NCBI GenBank assembly: GCA_900314745.1
Contig: OMWK01000002.1
Location: 112,204-176,203, forward strand
Source of the DNA: an uncultured Eubacteriales bacterium
GTDB lineage: Bacteria; Bacillota; Clostridia; Saccharofermentanales; Saccharofermentanaceae
Length of the DNA: 64,000 nt
Reading direction: 5' to 3'
Both the position numbers and the translations under genes were made by a program. Shown here piece by piece: positions 52,869 through 62,500 of this stretch. The number at the start of each line of letters is the position of its first letter. Within the stretch, counting starts at the first letter, position 1. Below the pieces are notes generated by a model. That model did not search any database. It was not told where the DNA came from and worked only from the letters and a program-made list of their open reading frames with translations.

Positions 52869-53228
52869 TTAAAAAGGAATAATTTCTACATTTTGTATCA
52901 TTCCGTCGCGTCTGTGAGTAACACAACCCGCCAAAAAGTGCACATCCATATCAAATAATCTGTATCTGCTTATCAGAACTTGAGTCGTGTTGTACATTCT
53001 CATTCTCTTCTTCGGGGTTATGGATCTTAGAGGATCAGCATAGGCCGTATTCTCAAGCCGCGACTTGACCTCGACCACATAGATGTCATTTCCTTTACGC
53101 ATCACAACGTCCAACTCTCCCATGTTGTGAACGGTAAAATTTCTTACTATGAAGGTATATCCTTGAGAAGCCATCAGCCTTATAACAGCATCTTCGGCTT
53201 CGTTACCTATTATCTTCGTCTGTCTCAT
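52869..53228 (-). CDS. YraN family (UPF0102) endonuclease-like protein
   Basis: 119 residues. The nuclease-like core reads GNEAEDAVIRLMASQGY, NMGELDVVMRKGNDIYVVEV and KSR, matching the E...D...ExK pattern of UPF0102. Biochemical role not established; proteins of this family are thought to process DNA or RNA ends. Divergent from birA with 31 bp between starts. Confidence 0.9.
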   Translation of the reverse strand: MRQTKIIGNEAEDAVIRLMASQGYTFIVRNFTVHNMGELDVVMRKGNDIYVVEVKSRLENTAYADPLRSITPKKRMRMYNTTQVLISRYRLFDMDVHFLAGCVTHRRDGMIQNVEIIPF

Positions 53229-53247
53229 TATATTTACTCCGTTATGT

Positions 53248-53253
53248 TAGAAT
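53248..53253 (+). promoter_or_regulatory. Extended -10 of birA, 6 nt before the ATG
   Basis: TGT-TAGAAT forms an extended -10. Transcription would begin at or next to the birA ATG. No good -35 and no ribosome site are seen. Confidence 0.45.
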
Positions 53254-53259
53254 AGTGCC

Positions 53260-54261
53260 ATGTTAAGCACCAAAGATTTTGTACTGTCCAGATTAATCTC
53301 TTGTAACGGCTATATTTCCGGACAATCGCTTTCCGAAGACCTCGGCATAAGCCGTGCTGCAATAAACGCCGCAGTTAAGACTCTTCGTTCGGAAGGCTAC
53401 GACATAAGTTCAACCACCAACTTGGGATACAAGCTCAACAATCACCCTGATCAGATATCGAGGGGTGAACTTCTCGCCTATCTTCCCGATGACAGAATGA
53501 ATGACGTCATAGTTCTTACGGAAGTTGATTCGACTAATAAATACCTCAAGGGCATCGCTTACGACGGCGCTCCCACAGGAACCGTAGTAATCGCTGACCA
53601 TCAGACCGCAGGACGCGGAAGACTCGGAAGATCATTCCATTCACCCTCAGGCTGCGGAATCTATCTGTCGTATCTGATGCGTCCGAGCATATCCCCTGAG
53701 CTCGTAAGCAGAATAACCTGCTGGGCAGCTGTAGCCGTAGCAAATGCGATCAGCAGCGTCTGCGGTGTCACTCCGTCCATCAAATGGGTAAACGATCCTC
53801 AGATAAACGGAAAGAAGATCTCAGGAATACTCACCGAGATGAGCATAGAATCAGAGACCGGCTCAATAAGCAGCGTAGTAATCGGAATCGGAATCAACGT
53901 CAATGAAGATCCTTCCGAGTTCCCGGAAGATATCCGTGACACTGCGTCTTCCATACGTCACGAGACCGGGAAAAACGAACCTATATTAAGGTCTCTTCTC
54001 GCTTCGAAGCTCATAGAAGAGCTCGATACCATGTGTTCCAGGTTTCCCGCAGCACATGATGAATACCTGGCTTCATACCGCAAGCTCTGTTCAACAGTCG
54101 GCCTTGAAGTTAGCGTTGTATCCGCACACAATCACGAATCAGAGATACCGCGTCTCGGCAAAGCTATAGCAGTCAACGATGACTTCTCTCTCAAAGTACG
54201 GATGTCCGACGGACACGAAGAAGACTTAAGAAGCGGAGAAGTCTCCGTCAGACGCATATAA
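53260..54261 (+). CDS. birA: Biotin-protein ligase and biotin repressor BirA
   Basis: 333 residues. An N-terminal winged HTH (LISCNGYISGQSLSEDLGIS, then AAINAAVKTLRSEGY) precedes the ligase domain with the biotinyl-AMP loop GRGRLGRSFHSPSG and KWVNDPQINGKKISGILTE, then a C-terminal SH3-like domain. It attaches biotin to carrier proteins and, with the HTH, can repress biotin genes. No biotin operon is in the window. The 3' end overlaps comEA by 14 bp. Confidence 0.94.
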   Translation: MLSTKDFVLSRLISCNGYISGQSLSEDLGISRAAINAAVKTLRSEGYDISSTTNLGYKLNNHPDQISRGELLAYLPDDRMNDVIVLTEVDSTNKYLKGIAYDGAPTGTVVIADHQTAGRGRLGRSFHSPSGCGIYLSYLMRPSISPELVSRITCWAAVAVANAISSVCGVTPSIKWVNDPQINGKKISGILTEMSIESETGSISSVVIGIGINVNEDPSEFPEDIRDTASSIRHETGKNEPILRSLLASKLIEELDTMCSRFPAAHDEYLASYRKLCSTVGLEVSVVSAHNHESEIPRLGKAIAVNDDFSLKVRMSDGHEEDLRSGEVSVRRI

Positions 54262-54958
54262 ACTCACGTATCCTGTTTAACTTCGCTTCACCAATTCCGG
54301 ATACATTCATAATGTCATCTATAGTCGTAAACGGCGTTATCTCGCGATAGTCGATTATCGCCTGTGCAGTTACCTGTCCTATCCCCGGAAGCGTCATCAG
54401 CTGATCCAGCGTTGCCGTGTTGATATTAACGGCTGTCCCCAAAGATGAGCCTTCATCCTGTCCGCTTAGGGATTGCCCCTGTCCCCAGATTGTCTCGCCG
54501 TCGCTTCTTATGATCTCACTTTGCTCATAAACCTCATCCTCTCCAGGGATATAGATTGAAATGTTGGAATCAATGACATAAACAAGATTAAGCCGTTCGG
54601 AAGCCGCCTGATCAGTAAATCCTCCGGCCTCCTGCACAACATCATTGATGATAGAACCGGCGGTCACCTCATAGACACCCGGAGAATTTACCTCACCGCA
54701 GATATATACGCTTACTGTTGATGGTTCCGGTGTGACCTCAGGCGATGTCTCATAAGATTCAGTCAACTCATAAGTAACGGATGCTTCAGTATCATCCGCC
54801 CGTTCAATTACGAGATCATCATCGTCCTTAGAACTTAATAATCCTTCAGTCGTTCCACTCAGAAATAATTTGTAGCCTAAGCTAATCAGTGTAATAAGTA
54901 TGAATGAGACCACGTAAATAAGATTGCTGTTAATCTTATTACCGTCTTTTCTATTCAT
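54248..54958 (-). CDS. comEA: ComEA-type competence DNA receptor
   Basis: 236 residues. One N-terminal membrane helix (about 12-31), an acidic linker, an SLBB domain (VSVYICGEVNSPGVYEVTAG) and a C-terminal HhH DNA-binding domain (NINTATLDQLMTLPGIGQ, then MNVSGIGEAKLNRI). ComEA binds incoming double-stranded DNA and hands it to ComEC (35249). The ribosome site GGGA lies within the 3' arm of the preceding terminator, so translation may be restrained. Confidence 0.92.
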   Translation of the reverse strand: MNRKDGNKINSNLIYVVSFILITLISLGYKLFLSGTTEGLLSSKDDDDLVIERADDTEASVTYELTESYETSPEVTPEPSTVSVYICGEVNSPGVYEVTAGSIINDVVQEAGGFTDQAASERLNLVYVIDSNISIYIPGEDEVYEQSEIIRSDGETIWGQGQSLSGQDEGSSLGTAVNINTATLDQLMTLPGIGQVTAQAIIDYREITPFTTIDDIMNVSGIGEAKLNRIREFICV

Positions 54959-55004
54959 AAAAAACTATCCCTACAGGTGAAAGAATATCACCTTATAAGG
55001 ATAG
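54959..55004 (-). terminator. Terminator of rsfS that overlaps the comEA ribosome site
   Basis: Arms CTATCC/GGATAG and AGGTGA/TCACCT form an interrupted hairpin (54965-55004) with a TTTTTT tract ending one base before the comEA ATG. The 3' arm contains the GGGA of the only candidate ribosome site. Confidence 0.75.
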
Positions 55005-55032
55005 AATTCAAGCGCAACAGTTAATTGAAATA

Positions 55033-55359
55033 TTACTTTTTGTTCCAAAGACCTTCGAGGTCGTAATCAGCCCTCAATTCGGGATGCATGACATGAACAA
55101 CAACGTCCTTGAAATCAATCAGGATCCACTTATCTCCGGACCTTCCCTCGACATGATCGGCATATATCTGATCCTCATTCTTGAGAATGTATTCAACCTC
55201 ATCAGCAAGAGCCTTGATCTGAGTTGTTGAATTACCTGTGGCGAGGACAAAATAGTCCGCGATTGTTGTCTTATCAGTTACATCGATTATCTCGATGTCC
55301 GAGCCCTTCTTGGACTCGAGTATACTTACTATCTTCTTTGCTAATTCTTCAGGTGTCAT
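55033..55359 (-). CDS. rsfS: Ribosomal silencing factor RsfS
   Basis: 108 residues. The family core DIEIIDVTDKTTIADYFVLA, TGNSTTQIKALADEVE and the DFKDVVVHVMHPELR block are all present. It binds L14 and prevents subunit joining under starvation. It follows the nadD-yqeK fusion, as in many Firmicutes. AAGGAG precedes the ATG. Confidence 0.96.
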   Translation of the reverse strand: MTPEELAKKIVSILESKKGSDIEIIDVTDKTTIADYFVLATGNSTTQIKALADEVEYILKNEDQIYADHVEGRSGDKWILIDFKDVVVHVMHPELRADYDLEGLWNKK

Positions 55360-55384
55360 GCATATCTCCTTAATCTTGGATATC

Positions 55385-56623
55385 TTAATTCATTATACCA
55401 ATATCATCCATGAAATCGACAGTCAGAGGATGTATGTCGAGTCCTTTGGATTCAAACTTCTTCTTAACCCTCAGCACGCACAGTCTTAATGCAGCATCAA
55501 TATCCGTAACCGCGAGCTTACGCTCTTCCGTAAGGTCAGCATACGTTCTGGACGGTTCAAGTTTATCTGCAAGATAAACTATCTTATCAAGCAAAGTCAT
55601 GTTCCCTCTGCCCGTCGTATGATAAGTGATCGCATCCAGTATCTCAGGATCCGACACACCGAACTCATCGGCCGCCATAACGGCACCCGCCGGTGAATGC
55701 AGAAGCTTCTTATCGACAAACGTGTCGCCGGACCTCTTATAAGCCATCTCACGTTGCAGTGATTCATCGAGTTCCTTGGCGCAGTCATGAAGTGTGCCCG
55801 CTATAAGCGCACGGTCATTGAGATTTTTATCATAGATATTTGCATATTCAAGGCTCAGAAGGCCTGCATTAATTGTATGAAGAAGCCTCTTCTCGCCCAG
55901 ATATCTATAGAGCTTGATCGTGTAGTCATAGAACTTTTCCGCCGCATCGTCCGATACAAGTTCCAGACTTCTATCGGGATTATACATATCGTGAAGCTTA
56001 ATGAATTCACGCACTGATTCCGGAGTCTTGCCAAAATCCGAATCCTTCTTCATGACGCTGGATGCCGCATCGACTCCGTCTATGTCGAAGGTTCTTATAT
56101 CAGGCTTAAATCCGAAGACTGTCTCGAGTCTTACCATCTCATCTTCGATATTCACTCCGTCCCCGGGTCTTTTTGCAACCAGAAGTCCTGCGAGCTGAAC
56201 AATCTTATCCGCCTCACGCCATTTATCGAATGTCGGAAGAACATCAGAACCTGTTATCCAGTAGAACGAATGATTCTCATCAGCTCTACTTCCCTTAACG
56301 CCGTTAGACTTAAGGAATGTTCTTATATACGTTGCCTTAGATATCTCCTTAATGGTCGTAAGCGTAAAGCTCAGCCCCGAGTACATGAACTCTATGTCAC
56401 TGACAAACACGTTATTATTCCCGAAGTCTGCTTCAACAGCTGTTCTTGTCATATAATAGCGATAGGGCGCAGCACTCATGACGCGCCCTGTCTTAAAAGG
56501 ATTTCTACCCGACGGGATTACGATAACAGCATCTACAATGCCGCTTTGAAGAGCCCCCTTTACTATAGACTCGTGCCCATAGTGCCAGGGATCAAAAGCT
56601 CCTCCGAACAGACCGATATTCAT
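55385..56623 (-). CDS. nadD: Fused nicotinate-nucleotide adenylyltransferase and YqeK HD hydrolase
   Basis: 412 residues joining two proteins that are usually separate neighbours. Residues 1 to about 205 are NadD (MNIGLFGGAFDPWHYGHESI, then WITGSDVLPTFDKW) and make NaAD from NaMN and ATP. Residues about 225-412 are YqeK, an HD-domain hydrolase of Ap4A (HTINAGLLSLEYANIY, GTLHDCAKEL, HSPAGAVMA, DAITYHTTGRGNMTLLDKIV). No stop or start lies between the parts. rsfS follows in the usual order. Its product NaAD is also the LarB substrate. Confidence 0.94.
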   Translation of the reverse strand: MNIGLFGGAFDPWHYGHESIVKGALQSGIVDAVIVIPSGRNPFKTGRVMSAAPYRYYMTRTAVEADFGNNNVFVSDIEFMYSGLSFTLTTIKEISKATYIRTFLKSNGVKGSRADENHSFYWITGSDVLPTFDKWREADKIVQLAGLLVAKRPGDGVNIEDEMVRLETVFGFKPDIRTFDIDGVDAASSVMKKDSDFGKTPESVREFIKLHDMYNPDRSLELVSDDAAEKFYDYTIKLYRYLGEKRLLHTINAGLLSLEYANIYDKNLNDRALIAGTLHDCAKELDESLQREMAYKRSGDTFVDKKLLHSPAGAVMAADEFGVSDPEILDAITYHTTGRGNMTLLDKIVYLADKLEPSRTYADLTEERKLAVTDIDAALRLCVLRVKKKFESKGLDIHPLTVDFMDDIGIMN

Positions 56624-56626
56624 CTG

Positions 56627-57880
56627 TCAGCCGAGCGTCCTTCCGATGTCGTGGCGGAAATGCATATCCTTGAAGGAAATCTTGGCAACGCCTTCGTATG
56701 CGCCGTCGATAGCCTCATCAAGAGTATCAGCCTCATCATATACGCAGAGAACACGTCCTCCGTTTGTAACGAGCTTACCGTCCTTCAATGCAGTACCTGC
56801 CTGGAAAACAATCTTACCGCAGGTATCTACACCCGTTATCTCATAACCCTTAGCATAGCTCTGCGGATATCCGCCGGAAGCCATAACTACGACGCAGGAA
56901 CACTTATTCTTCCACTTGATATCAATCTGGTCGAGCTTGCCGTCGATAACTGCATCAATGATATCGAGAAGACTGTTCTCGAGAAGAGGCAGTACAGCCT
57001 GTGCCTCGGGATCTCCGAATCGCGCATTGTACTCAACGACCTTAGGTCCTTCCGGTGTAAGCATGAGACCGAAGTATATAACACCCTTGAACGGTCTTCC
57101 CTCTTTCTTGAGCGCTTCAACAGTAGGAGTGATTATCTCGTTCTGTATCCTTGCCTTAAGCTCGTCCGTCATATCAGCACCGGGTGTAACAGCACCCATA
57201 CCGCCTGTATTAAGGCCTTCATCGTGATCGTAAGCTCTCTTGTGGTCTCTTGAAGATACCATCGGAATACATGTATTGCCGTCTGAGAAAGCGAGCACTG
57301 TAAGCTCCGGACCTGTCATGCATTCCTCGATAACGATCGTGGAGCCGGCATTTCCGAACTTCTTATCTTCCATCATGTCCTTAACGGCCTGCTTAGCTTC
57401 ATCAAGGTTCTGGGCAATGATAACGCCCTTGCCTAATGCCAGACCGTCACACTTGATAACGATAGGCATCGGCTGTGTCTCAAGATAATCAAGAGCTGCC
57501 TGCTCTTCAGTGAAGATCTCATACTTTGCAGTAGGGATTGAATACTTCTTCATGAGCTGCTTGGAGAAAGCCTTTGAGCCTTCAATGATGGCTGCATTTG
57601 CCTTAGGGCCGAAGCTTCTGATGCCTGCTTCTTCAAGCTTGTCTACCATGCCCATTGCGAGCGGATCGTCAGGCGCAACGAAGACGAGATCAAACTGCTC
57701 CTTCTTCGCATACTCGACCATTCCCTCTATATCAGTAGCCTTAATATCAACGCATGTCGCAATTGAAGCGATGCCGCCGTTACCGGGAGCGCAGTAAAGT
57801 TCCGTTACTCTGGGATCCTGCTTCAGCTTCCAGCAGATTACATGCTCTCTTCCGCCGCTTCCAACTACTAATACTTTCAT
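56627..57880 (-). CDS. purD: Phosphoribosylamine-glycine ligase
   Basis: 417 residues, ATP-grasp enzyme making GAR from phosphoribosylamine and glycine. VLVVGSGGREHVICWKLKQD at the start, APDDPLAMGMVDKLE, the ATP-grasp loop DGLALGKGVI and NARFGDPEAQAVLPLL are all intact. GGAGG precedes the ATG. It ends 3 bp before the nadD-yqeK fusion. Confidence 0.97.
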   Translation of the reverse strand: MKVLVVGSGGREHVICWKLKQDPRVTELYCAPGNGGIASIATCVDIKATDIEGMVEYAKKEQFDLVFVAPDDPLAMGMVDKLEEAGIRSFGPKANAAIIEGSKAFSKQLMKKYSIPTAKYEIFTEEQAALDYLETQPMPIVIKCDGLALGKGVIIAQNLDEAKQAVKDMMEDKKFGNAGSTIVIEECMTGPELTVLAFSDGNTCIPMVSSRDHKRAYDHDEGLNTGGMGAVTPGADMTDELKARIQNEIITPTVEALKKEGRPFKGVIYFGLMLTPEGPKVVEYNARFGDPEAQAVLPLLENSLLDIIDAVIDGKLDQIDIKWKNKCSCVVVMASGGYPQSYAKGYEITGVDTCGKIVFQAGTALKDGKLVTNGGRVLCVYDEADTLDEAIDGAYEGVAKISFKDMHFRHDIGRTLG

Positions 57881-57911
57881 GCTCGTGCCTCCAAATCGTT
57901 AATACCGCCGT

Positions 57912-57920
57912 ATTGTATCA
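57912..57920 (-). promoter_or_regulatory. Possible extended -10 promoter of purD
   Basis: TGA-TACAAT on the minus strand, about 32 bp before the purD ATG. No good -35. Confidence 0.4.
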
Positions 57921-57934
57921 TATATGAGTTCTAA

Positions 57935-58795
57935 TTAATTAACAGGCTCTCTGCCTTCCTTGAACAAAGTCATCATCTCATTCGTAAGACTTAAGTCATC
58001 AGGCTGAAGAACAACATCCTCACGTCTAACCCATTCAGCGACCGCCAATTCACCTTCATCCCTTGTGATCTCATCGTTGCCGTCAAGCTCACAGAAGAAT
58101 CCTGCAAGAATGTCATCAACTACGCCCCAGGGCTGTGATTTATAGTATCTGATGTTTCTTACGTGAAGTCCCGTCTCCTCCACGGCCTCTCTCGCGACCG
58201 TCTGCTCAAAGGTCTCGCCTATCTCGGTAAAACCTGCAATAAGGGCATAATATGGGACATCACTTCTGCCGTTATACTTCGTAAGCAGGATCTTATCATC
58301 TGCTCTTGATTCACCGCGCTTTATGAGCCCGACTATTACGGCAGGCACTACGCGCGGATATATGATGTTGCCGCATTTACTGCAAACTATGGCACGTTCT
58401 TCACCGCTTCTTCCGGTAAGGCTGCCGCATCTTCCGCAGTATCTGTTATTGAGGTACCACGTGCTTAACTGCTTGGCAGTAAACGCCTCGAAAATACTCT
58501 TCTTCGGTATTCCGGCCTTCTTCCTGAACTCTCTTACCTTCATGTATTCCGTGCCTTCAGGAGCATTTACAGTCTCATCCTCAGCAAGGAATATGTCGTC
58601 TTCATCCATGGAGAACAGATAAGTAAGAACTCCGGGGACGGTACCAAAGTCAGAAAGCCTCGGGAAAGGTTTGCCCTCTGTTCTGGTGAGGATCCTGCCA
58701 TCCTTATCAAAATGAATGACGAGACTCTCACCCGAGGGCTCTTTACCCGGGATGTATGTATTCTTAAGTTTGTGTGGGTGTATATCCTGAATCAT
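57935..58795 (-). CDS. nudC: NAD+ diphosphatase / NADH pyrophosphatase NudC
   Basis: 286 residues. A zinc ribbon (CGRCGSLTGR and CSKCGN) precedes the Nudix domain with box GETFEQTVAREAVEETG, and the NudC-specific SQPW motif is present. It hydrolyses NAD(H) and can remove NAD caps from RNA. No ribosome site is seen, and TATAAT ends 7 nt before the ATG, suggesting a leaderless mRNA. Confidence 0.92.
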   Translation of the reverse strand: MIQDIHPHKLKNTYIPGKEPSGESLVIHFDKDGRILTRTEGKPFPRLSDFGTVPGVLTYLFSMDEDDIFLAEDETVNAPEGTEYMKVREFRKKAGIPKKSIFEAFTAKQLSTWYLNNRYCGRCGSLTGRSGEERAIVCSKCGNIIYPRVVPAVIVGLIKRGESRADDKILLTKYNGRSDVPYYALIAGFTEIGETFEQTVAREAVEETGLHVRNIRYYKSQPWGVVDDILAGFFCELDGNDEITRDEGELAVAEWVRREDVVLQPDDLSLTNEMMTLFKEGREPVN

Positions 58796-58802
58796 AAGTA
58801 AA

Positions 58803-58808
58803 ATTATA
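58803..58808 (-). promoter_or_regulatory. -10 box of nudC, 7 nt before the ATG
   Basis: Perfect TATAAT on the minus strand. The -35 is weak. Transcription would start at or next to the ATG. Confidence 0.5.
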
Positions 58809-58826
58809 ACCCAACTTCAAACTAAT

Positions 58827-59564
58827 TCACATACTAACCGCCACTACCACCCTGCGTCCGTTCTGATGACTGTACTCACAGGTAACAAGCATGAGATAAG
58901 ATCCCCCTCCGGGTACAAATGCATCCGAACTTATCACAGCCGAACCGTATACTTCATCGAGGAAGAAAGCTTCATCCTCATCCGATGCAAAATTACTCCA
59001 TCCGAAATAATTAAACTCTCCGCCTCCCACTTCAACATCCAGAACAGCGATTACACGGTATTCCCGTTTACCTTGAGCCGTATCAAGCGTCACACGTCCG
59101 TATCGATTGAAGAACTCTTCATTCTCGAACTTCACAAGATCCGCAAACATCGTTCCGTTGCTGTTGTTATGCGCATAGATTTCCACAATATCGCCGTCGA
59201 TATCGGCAGAGCGTCTTATAAACGGACAGCCGCTTCTGTCGTCTTCACCGCGGTAATCATGGGTAAGGTAGTAGTAATTACCGGAAGAATCCGTTCTGTC
59301 CCTCATAACCGGGTAAGCTATCGAAGTTCCGTCAACAGTTAGAAAGCCTACAAAATCCTCATATTGAGAGTATAGATTCAGCACTTCACAGTTGATCATT
59401 TCCTGATCACATTCATCTGCCGCCTTCTCATACGATGAAGCTTCCCGTTCATAGACATACTTTGACTTCAGCCCTTCAGCGCCGCCGTTTCTGTCCAGCA
59501 TGAAGCAGAACATTGAAACACCGAACAGTAAACCTTCAACGGCTGCCATTATTCTAATGTCCAT
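58827..59564 (-). CDS. Class B sortase
   Basis: 245 residues. One N-terminal membrane helix (about 7-22), then a sortase fold with catalytic H132 (IYAHNNSNGTMFADL), C229 (LVTCEYS) and Arg at 237-238 (NGRRVVVAV). The spacing and the TCEYS box fit class B. It cuts a C-terminal sorting signal and joins the protein to the wall or to another subunit. AAGGAGG lies inside the end of the upstream surface-protein gene, and the two genes overlap by 11 bp, so that protein is the probable substrate. Confidence 0.92.
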   Translation of the reverse strand: MDIRIMAAVEGLLFGVSMFCFMLDRNGGAEGLKSKYVYEREASSYEKAADECDQEMINCEVLNLYSQYEDFVGFLTVDGTSIAYPVMRDRTDSSGNYYYLTHDYRGEDDRSGCPFIRRSADIDGDIVEIYAHNNSNGTMFADLVKFENEEFFNRYGRVTLDTAQGKREYRVIAVLDVEVGGGEFNYFGWSNFASDEDEAFFLDEVYGSAVISSDAFVPGGGSYLMLVTCEYSHQNGRRVVVAVSM

Positions 59565-62500
59565 GCTTTTTCCTCCTTGAATTGATCACGATAAACCCGC
59601 AAGCGAATACGGCACCAAATGACAGGATCGCACAGCCTGTAATCCTGTATACAGGGTCATACTGTATGCCTGTTTGAGGAACAAAAGTAATAGACTGTTC
59701 GCTGTCGTTCCAATCCGTGTGAGCCTTAATGAGCGCACCGGTTTTGGAATCATACAGACATTCGAATATAACCAGTTTCTCAGATGTATATGAGCTGCCG
59801 TCGACCGTTACCGAGATATCGATGCTGCCGTCAACGCTTTCCGGAACAAACAATGTAGATTGATGGGCATCGGATACGCCGGTGACTGAATTCATGATGT
59901 CAGTCTCTATCCTGTATTCATTGCCCGGGGTAAGACCTTCATAGAAGACCGTATCGATCAAAGTAACACTGTCCGAAGGTACAACCGATCGTCCTCCTCC
60001 GAGGCTCCCCGCAGAAGAATACATCCTCAAAATATGAATGGTCTGTTCTTCGTCATTAATATCCGCATGTGTCGCCACTCTAATACCGGGACCCGCATAC
60101 AGGTCCTCAAATACGACCAGCTTATCAATGCCGCTAAGGGAAGTTCCGTCGATCTCAAATGTGACATCGACATAACCGCTGCTCGATGAAGGGACAAAAG
60201 TCAGCTGAGCCTTTACTTCTTCACCGTTCTGAACGAGCGTTCCGGTCGAAGTTACGTTACCGTTCTCATCCGTGACGGCATACTGCACTGAACCTGCAAC
60301 GGTATATTCTCTTCCGGGTTCAAGATTACTGTAATAGACCCTGTCGGTTACAGTGGCCGTCCGTGATTCCGTAATGGTCTTACTTCCCGAAGAATCATCT
60401 ACGGCAGTAGTTCTTACTGAAGGTATGTAAACAGATTGGGCCTCATCGTTAATATCCCAGTGATAAGCGATGCGCGTCATCGTGCTTAAGTTATAAAGGT
60501 TCTCCATGACTACCAGTTTGTCATAATGGAGGCCGGCAAGAACGGATGAATCAAATGTGAATAACACATCCACGGATCCGCTTGCCAATTCAGCTGTAAA
60601 TACGGCCGTAGCAATCGCTTCAGTTTCACCAAGGATATCCGATACGGGACCTGAATGAATATTCCCGTTATCATCCGTATACATCCAGTACAGATAGCCC
60701 TGCACCATATACTGCCTTCCAACGAGAAGGTTCTCATAACTTACTGTATCGGTAATTCTTGCATTCTGTCCGTAAGCAACTATGTCTCCATTAACATCCG
60801 AGCCGTAAGCATTCGTATGGACATCAGGAACAACTATCGTTTGGGCCTGATCATTGATGTCCGTGTGCCACATGATGTGAACGCCGTCCTGATACAGATC
60901 CTCGTAAGCGACCATCGTCCTGCCGCGCAGCCGTTCCGTATCAACCTTAAACACAACCTCAACATATCCTTCAGTATCTTCAGGCGTGAATACGGTTACA
61001 GGTTCAAGAATTTCCTCAGAAGAAACCGGACGGATAACTCCGGCATCGATTCTGGCACCGTTGCTGTCATAATCCACAAGATGCAGATGTCCTCTCACCT
61101 CATATGTAACGCCTGGCACAAGTCCCTCATAGTGTACGTTATCGATGATCGTAGCCAATCCGCTTGATGTAATCTGATCATGTGTTGAACTGTCGTATAC
61201 GCCCGTTCTGATCTCACCAATACGGACTGTCTGACCAAGAGCATTAATATTCTCATGAGTTGCAACAGGATTTCCGTCATACCACTGAGGATAACTTCCG
61301 GAGGAAGTAGCGAATTCAAGGACCTCGAATGCTACTATATCCCTGACTGAAGCATCATCTCCGTTTGAAGTCACATTAACCAGTCTTTCAGTATCAAGGA
61401 CAAATACAACATCCACCGAACCATCAGGTGATTCGGGAACAAAAACAGTGCTTGAAGTTATGGCTGCCCCATTCTCATCATAGAGCGCCCCGCCCGTTGC
61501 CTTATCCATGAGAGTGCCTGTCATAACGTATTCGACTCCCGGGACAAGATTACGGTATGTTACGGTATCCACAAGTTCAACATCAGTTCCAACCGGCGCA
61601 ACGGATGTGCCGGTATCCGGGCTGATAAGAGTCGTATATATCTTCGGTGATATGTTGTACACCGTTGATTCGTACACTTCGGGAACGAAGCCTTCAACAG
61701 AAGTATCCTCTCCTTCGATAACGATCAGCACTTCATTTCTTGCAAGTGACGGCTGTCCGTTCGAATCCACATAGAAATATCCGTCAGGAAGCCCCGTCTC
61801 TACGACAATGTACCTCCCCGATCTAAGATTGGAAGAAATATAACAGTTCTCTTCCTGATTCCATACAAAAGCTGCTTCAGTAAGATTACCGTCTGTAAAC
61901 GTTGTAGCTTTTGTATCAACACCTTCTGTATAGACTCCATTGCCGTCAGCATCAGTGTATATCGTAAACAGCGCGGAATTTACCGATTCTCCCGTCTCCG
62001 CATCTATCTTATGAAGCCTTATCCTTGCCGTGTAAGGTTCTTCTTCAATATACACGGAAGCATCAGCCGAATACTGGCGCGCGGGAAGATTGAGGACATA
62101 TACTTCATCACTTCTGAAATAATCGAAAGGCGCCGTCTCTTCGACCACAAGATAATCCGTCGGATATGACAGGGGATCATCCGAACTTATCATCGGAAAC
62201 TTCAACGCAATGAGTTCTGGAGTCAGCACATAATCAAATTTCACAACACCGTCCCTGTCGCTATCCGCCAGCGTATCAAGGAAGACATCGGAATCATCAA
62301 GTCTGCCGTCATGATTCATATCAGCGTAAAGACTGAATGACGCATCATAGCTTCCCGTGTATCCGGATAGTAAACAGCCATTCCAGCCGTCAAACTTATA
62401 TACCGTCGCTTCAAGTCTTACATAAGGCATATCGGCAACAGACACGCTGGCCCTGTACCCGCAGGATTCATCGGCTACGACCCACGAAGGATCATTATTG

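Noticed and set aside
56270..57253. Open plus-strand frame of 327 codons
   Set aside because: It is antisense to purD and nadD, both intact with strong motifs. Its composition is not protein-like.
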